This document shows, one piece after another, positions 5,945 to 8,608 of a stretch of 8,608 bases of DNA. This DNA comes from Oscillospiraceae bacterium. Its GTDB lineage: Bacteria; Bacillota; Clostridia; Oscillospirales; Acutalibacteraceae. The notes under the pieces are model-generated. The model was not told the DNA's origin. It did not search any database and saw only the letters and a program-made list of their open reading frames with translations. The stretch is from positions 1 to 8,608 of the forward strand of contig DXWE01000043.1 of assembly GCA_019417045.1 (NCBI GenBank), read 5' to 3'. Both the position numbers and the translations under genes were made by a program. How positions within the stretch are numbered: the stretch's first letter is position 1; every line of letters starts with the position of its first letter.

Positions 5945-6784
5945 TCAGGATTCCTCCTGCCCCTCGAAATCCGTGATGACAAACACATGGGACACCGCCG
6001 AGATGTCCGCGAACGGCCGGACCACCGCGTACATGCTCAGGCCGTCCGTCTCCTGCCGCAGCTCAGTGATCTCCCCGATCAGCAGCCCCGACGGATACTT
6101 GCCGCCATAGGTGACGACATAGTCCCCCACCCCGGCAGTGTCGCTGCGATCCATCTGGTTGAGCCGGGTGCAGCCCTCCCGGGCCTGCTCGAGCGCGCCT
6201 CCGGTGATCCCGTCCTCCCGGGTCCGGCTGTCATACGCGCTGATCTGCAGTTCGGGATCGAGGATGGTGCGCACCTTCGCAAAATTGAGCCCGGTCTCAT
6301 ACACCACCCCGACCAGCCCTTCGGGCGTGATGACCGCGTCCCCCGCGGCCACCCCGCTGAGAGATCCGGCGCCGATCGTGAAGTTGCCGTAGAGATCCGC
6401 CGGATCCGTCGCGATGACCCGCGCGTCCACAAACTGATAGTCCGGATTCTGCTCTTTCAGCTCCAAAAACCCTTTATATAGCTCGTTCTGGCGGCGCAGC
6501 TCGTCCAGCTCCACCTGCTGTTCCCGCAGTCGGTTGAGCTCTTCCTGCAGCTGCGCATTCTCCTCCCGCAGCGCGGACGAGCCGCCGAAACCACCAAAGA
6601 AATCGCTGATCCCCTCGCCGATCGAGGAGAAAAACGATTGCAGCGGGGTGAGGATGGCACCGGAAATGGTGCCGGGAATGGTGGACACACCGTCCACAGA
6701 GGCGGCATAAATCATAAATCCCACCAGGAACGACGCCACCAGCACCAGGATCTTGAATCCGGTACTCTTAAAAAAGTCCTTCAC
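5945..6784 (-). CDS. mreC: Rod shape-determining protein MreC
   Basis: Bitopic membrane protein whose extracytoplasmic part forms filaments and activates PBP2 in lateral wall synthesis. The protein is 279 residues, normal for the family. A short cytoplasmic N-terminus is followed by one membrane segment (about 10-28). Next come a linker and a coiled coil (about 70-112, rich in Glu, Leu, Gln and Arg), and then the double beta-barrel domain (about 118-272). The barrel contains the family-typical NFTIGAGSLSGVAAGDAV and GLVGVVYETG stretches and PSGLLIGEIT. The start is GTG 6784-6782 with GGGGGA 8 bases upstream. A second purine-rich AGGAGAG lies further away. A terminator-like hairpin lies in the 120-bp gap after mreB. 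Confidence 0.96.
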   Translation of the reverse strand: MKDFFKSTGFKILVLVASFLVGFMIYAASVDGVSTIPGTISGAILTPLQSFFSSIGEGISDFFGGFGGSSALREENAQLQEELNRLREQQVELDELRRQNELYKGFLELKEQNPDYQFVDARVIATDPADLYGNFTIGAGSLSGVAAGDAVITPEGLVGVVYETGLNFAKVRTILDPELQISAYDSRTREDGITGGALEQAREGCTRLNQMDRSDTAGVGDYVVTYGGKYPSGLLIGEITELRQETDGLSMYAVVRPFADISAVSHVFVITDFEGQEES

Positions 6785-6829
6785 TTGTCCCGTCCCCCGC
6801 TCTCCTGTTAAAATCCTGCCGCGACGGCC

Positions 6830-6886
6830 AAAAAGGCAGACCGCACCTCTCGTCCCCGTTTCGGGAGGACTCCCGCGCCGCCTGCC
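6830..6886 (-). terminator. Terminator-like hairpin between mreB and mreC
   Basis: On the minus strand the arm at 6886-6875 (GGCAGGC G GCGC) pairs with the arm at 6846-6835 (GTGC G GTCTGCC). This gives 7 bp, one G-G mismatch and 4 more bp, with two G-T wobbles, followed at once by TTTTT (6834-6830). The 28-base loop contains an inner GGGA/TCCC stem. This fits an imperfect intrinsic terminator. There is no convincing promoter between it and mreC, so it is likely to be a partial terminator or RNA-processing hairpin that sets MreB output above MreCD and PBP2. The stem is less clean than the one at 1909-1934. Confidence 0.55.
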
Positions 6887-6904
6887 CCTTGTGAAACCCT
6901 TCTG

Positions 6905-7909
6905 TTATTTGCGGTTGGAGCGGAAATTGCTCACCGCGCCGATGTCGAGGCTCTTGCCCGTACCGTTGACCACGCAGTCGAGCGGATCCTCCGCCACATG
7001 CACCGGCATACCGGTCTCCCGGCTGATCAGTGTATCCAGCCCCCGGAGCATCGCCCCGCCGCCGGTCAGCATGATGCCGTTGTCAATGATGTCGGCGGAG
7101 AGCTCGGGCGGGGTGGTCTCAAGAGTGGACCGGATCGCATCCACAATCGCGCCGACCGAGTCCGCAAGCGCCTCGCGCACCTCCTCCGAGGTGATGACGA
7201 TATTCTTCGGCAGCCCGTCGAGCAGGTTGCGCCCCTTGACCTCGAGCTCCGACTCCCCCTCATAGGGGAACGCCGACCCGATCTCGATCTTGATGTTCTC
7301 GGCCGTGCGCTCGCCGATAAGCAGGTTATACTTCTTTTTGATATAGGAGATGATCGCCTCATCGAAATCATCGCCCGCCGTGCGCACCGAGCAGGACGCC
7401 ACGATGTCCCCGAGGGAGATGACCGCCACCTCCGAGGTGCCGCCGCCGATATCGACAACCATGCACCCCGCGGGCTCATCCACCTTCAACCCGGCGCCGA
7501 GCGCCGCCGCCATCGGCTCCTCGATCAGCTCCACCTCTTTGGCGCCCGCCTGCTTTGCGGCGTCCTCCACCGCACGGCGCTCCACCTCGGTCACCCCCGA
7601 AGGGATGCACACGACCAGCCGGGTCTTGCGGAAAAAGGTGGATTTGAGCGCGGTCTTGATAAAATACCGCAGCATTTCCGCCGTGACCTCAAAGTCCGCG
7701 ATCACGCCGTCCTTGAGCGGCCGGATGGCAGAGATCGAGCCGGGCGTGCGGCCGATCATGTCCTTGGCCTCGCTGCCCACAGCGAGCACTTCCATCTTTT
7801 TCACATCCACCGCCACCACCGACGGCTCCCGCATGACGATCCCCTTGCCCCGCATGTACACCAGGGTGTTGGCGGTCCCGAGATCAATGCCAATATCGCA
7901 GTTAAACAT
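6905..7909 (-). CDS. mreB: Actin-like cell-shape protein MreB
   Basis: Bacterial actin that forms short membrane-bound filaments and guides the lateral wall machinery. The protein is 334 residues, the family length. The actin/Hsp70 fold motifs are all present: phosphate 1 IGIDLGTANT (6-15), the catalytic Glu131 in LIEEPMAAA, phosphate 2 VVDIGGGTSEV (151-161), and the adenosine motif GIMLTGGGAMLRG (278-290). The start is ATG 7909-7907, which gives the standard MreB N-terminus. Upstream in-frame codons to 7957 overlap the promoter region and are not conserved. The best Shine-Dalgarno, AAAGGAT, is a little far away (about 12 bases). The gene heads the mreBCD-mrdA operon and has its own strong promoter. 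Sporulating relatives often carry Mbl or MreBH paralogues, but position before mreC supports MreB proper. Confidence 0.97.
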   Translation of the reverse strand: MFNCDIGIDLGTANTLVYMRGKGIVMREPSVVAVDVKKMEVLAVGSEAKDMIGRTPGSISAIRPLKDGVIADFEVTAEMLRYFIKTALKSTFFRKTRLVVCIPSGVTEVERRAVEDAAKQAGAKEVELIEEPMAAALGAGLKVDEPAGCMVVDIGGGTSEVAVISLGDIVASCSVRTAGDDFDEAIISYIKKKYNLLIGERTAENIKIEIGSAFPYEGESELEVKGRNLLDGLPKNIVITSEEVREALADSVGAIVDAIRSTLETTPPELSADIIDNGIMLTGGGAMLRGLDTLISRETGMPVHVAEDPLDCVVNGTGKSLDIGAVSNFRSNRK

Positions 7910-7945
7910 CGTATATTCAACATCCTTTCTATCGGATCCAGATTT

Positions 7946-7989
7946 CCAAGTATTCACTCTTTATTATATACGGATCTGCCCAAATACTC
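7946..7989 (-). repeat. Imperfect direct repeat flanking the mreB promoter core
   Basis: On the minus strand GAGTATTTGG (7989-7980) and GAATACTTGG (7955-7946) match at 8 of 10 positions and are 34 bp apart. Both are followed by related sequence containing GATCCG (spaced differently). The first copy overlaps the -35 box and the second lies just after the expected start site. This layout could be an operator pair, but the repeat is short and may be chance in an AT-rich stretch. Confidence 0.3.
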
Positions 7990-7991
7990 AA
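7963..7991 (-). promoter_or_regulatory. Sigma-A-type promoter for the mreBCD-mrdA operon
   Basis: On the minus strand there is a -35 TTGAGT (7991-7986), a 17-bp spacer and a perfect -10 TATAAT (7968-7963), in the AT-rich gap between maf and mreB. The expected start is near 7956, giving a leader of roughly 45-50 bases before the mreB ATG. No good terminator is seen after maf: the AAAATC-GAG-GATTTT inverted repeat at its end lies within coding sequence and is AT-only apart from one pair. The mre operon may therefore also receive read-through from maf. Confidence 0.82.
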
Positions 7992-8002
7992 TATGCATTT
8001 TC

Positions 8003-8608
8003 CTATTTTTTCAAAAAATCCTCGATTTTAACGGTCGAAGGGAGCACCTGCGGCAAAAGCCGCCACAGTCCGGCTGCCGGCAATCCCATCACGGTATAGA
8101 AATCCCCGCCGATCTCCCGAATATACCGCAGTCCTCTGCCCTGGATCCCATAGGCACCCGCCTTGTCCAGCGGCTCTCCGGTGGCGACGTAGTCGTCGAT
8201 CTCCCGCTCGGTCATCGGGTAAAACCGCACGAGGGTGTGCGAGGCAAACCCCGCCCCACCCTGCGGCGTGCACACCCATACCGCCGTCACCACCCGGTGG
8301 GTGTTTCCCTGCAGCAGCCGGAGCATCTCCCGGGCCTCCTGCCGGTCCCGCGGCTTGCCGAGCACCCGCTCGTCCCGCGGGGCGCCGGGCACCGTCCCGG
8401 CGCCATCCCGCTCCACCGCCACCACCGTATCCGCGCCGATCACGATATCTGCCGGATGGGTCCGCGCCACCTCCTGCGCCTTGCCCTGCGCAATCTGCGT
8501 CACCCCGTCCTCCAGCCGACAGCCGACGGGCAGCGGGATCTCGCTGCCCGCGGGGCAGACGGTGTATTCCAGCCCGAGCAGATCGAGAATCTCCCGCCGC
8601 CGCGGGGA
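8003..8608 (-). CDS. maf: Maf family nucleoside triphosphate pyrophosphatase (5' end outside window)
   Basis: Maf/YhdE-type enzyme that hydrolyses dTTP, UTP or modified nucleotides to monophosphates, a house-cleaning role. The 201 visible residues begin at SPRRR, the hallmark Maf motif close to the N-terminus, so only about 5-12 residues and the start codon are missing. Other landmarks are GADTVV (58-63, with catalytic Asp60), LGKP, HRVVTAV, and YVATGEPLDKAGAYGIQG, all as in the family. After GADTVVAVERDG there is an insertion of about ten residues (around AGTVPGAPRDE) before VLGKP that most relatives lack; it probably lengthens a surface loop. An internal GTG at 8503 is not the start, since conserved sequence continues upstream to the window edge. 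The gene lies directly upstream of mreB, as in many Firmicutes, but radC, often found between them, is absent. Confidence 0.95.
   Translation of the reverse strand, partial: SPRRREILDLLGLEYTVCPAGSEIPLPVGCRLEDGVTQIAQGKAQEVARTHPADIVIGADTVVAVERDGAGTVPGAPRDERVLGKPRDRQEAREMLRLLQGNTHRVVTAVWVCTPQGGAGFASHTLVRFYPMTEREIDDYVATGEPLDKAGAYGIQGRGLRYIREIGGDFYTVMGLPAAGLWRLLPQVLPSTVKIEDFLKK

Noticed and set aside
8006..8032. AAAATC/GATTTT inverted repeat at the end of maf as a terminator
   Set aside because: The stem is almost all A-T, has only a three-base loop and lies within the maf coding sequence. It is too weak to call.
1..8608. A hidden mobile, defence or biosynthetic system
   Set aside because: Every stretch is accounted for by conserved housekeeping genes in familiar order. 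No gene-free gap exceeds about 150 bp, and no transposase, integrase, array or tRNA attachment site was seen.

Overview
The window is a compact, GC-rich (clearly above 50% by eye) block of bacterial housekeeping genes, all on the minus strand. It carries parts or all of nine genes with short intergenic gaps. The gene set and order (maf, mreBCD, a class B PBP, minD, mgsA, hisS, aspS), the Gram-positive-style Shine-Dalgarno sites, the sigma-A-type promoters and the cysteine-rich HisRS insertion point to a high-GC member of the Clostridia, probably an Oscillospiraceae/Ruminococcaceae-like gut anaerobe. That assignment is an inference from remembered family features, not from a search.

Reading in the direction of transcription (right to left): the window opens inside maf (8608-8003), a nucleotide pyrophosphatase whose first residues lie outside. 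A short AT-rich gap carries a near-consensus promoter (TTGAGT, 17 bp, TATAAT) for the cell-shape operon mreB (7909-6905), mreC (6784-5945), mreD (5915-5355) and mrdA/PBP2 (5325-3277). A terminator-like hairpin with a five-T tail sits between mreB and mreC, so MreB may be made in excess of the membrane components. A second AT-rich gap after mrdA carries an extended -10 promoter and a leader hairpin upstream of minD (3134-2394, TTG start). mgsA (2359-1952, methylglyoxal synthase) follows. A clean intrinsic terminator lies between mgsA and hisS (1875-556), and aspS (543 to beyond position 1) begins 12 bp after hisS.

Functionally, mreBCD and PBP2 form the core of the elongasome for lateral wall synthesis. 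MinD is a division-site ATPase, but its usual partners minC and minE, and also rodA and radC, are not in the places where they are often found. HisRS and AspRS supply charged tRNA. mgsA is a glycolytic overflow enzyme.

I found no mobile element, CRISPR array, tRNA or rRNA gene, or defence system, and no gene-free stretch over 300 bases. I do not think the window contains an undescribed system. The points most worth checking are the orphan, C-terminally short MinD, an Asn in place of the active-site His of methylglyoxal synthase, and two terminator-like hairpins inside otherwise continuous operons.
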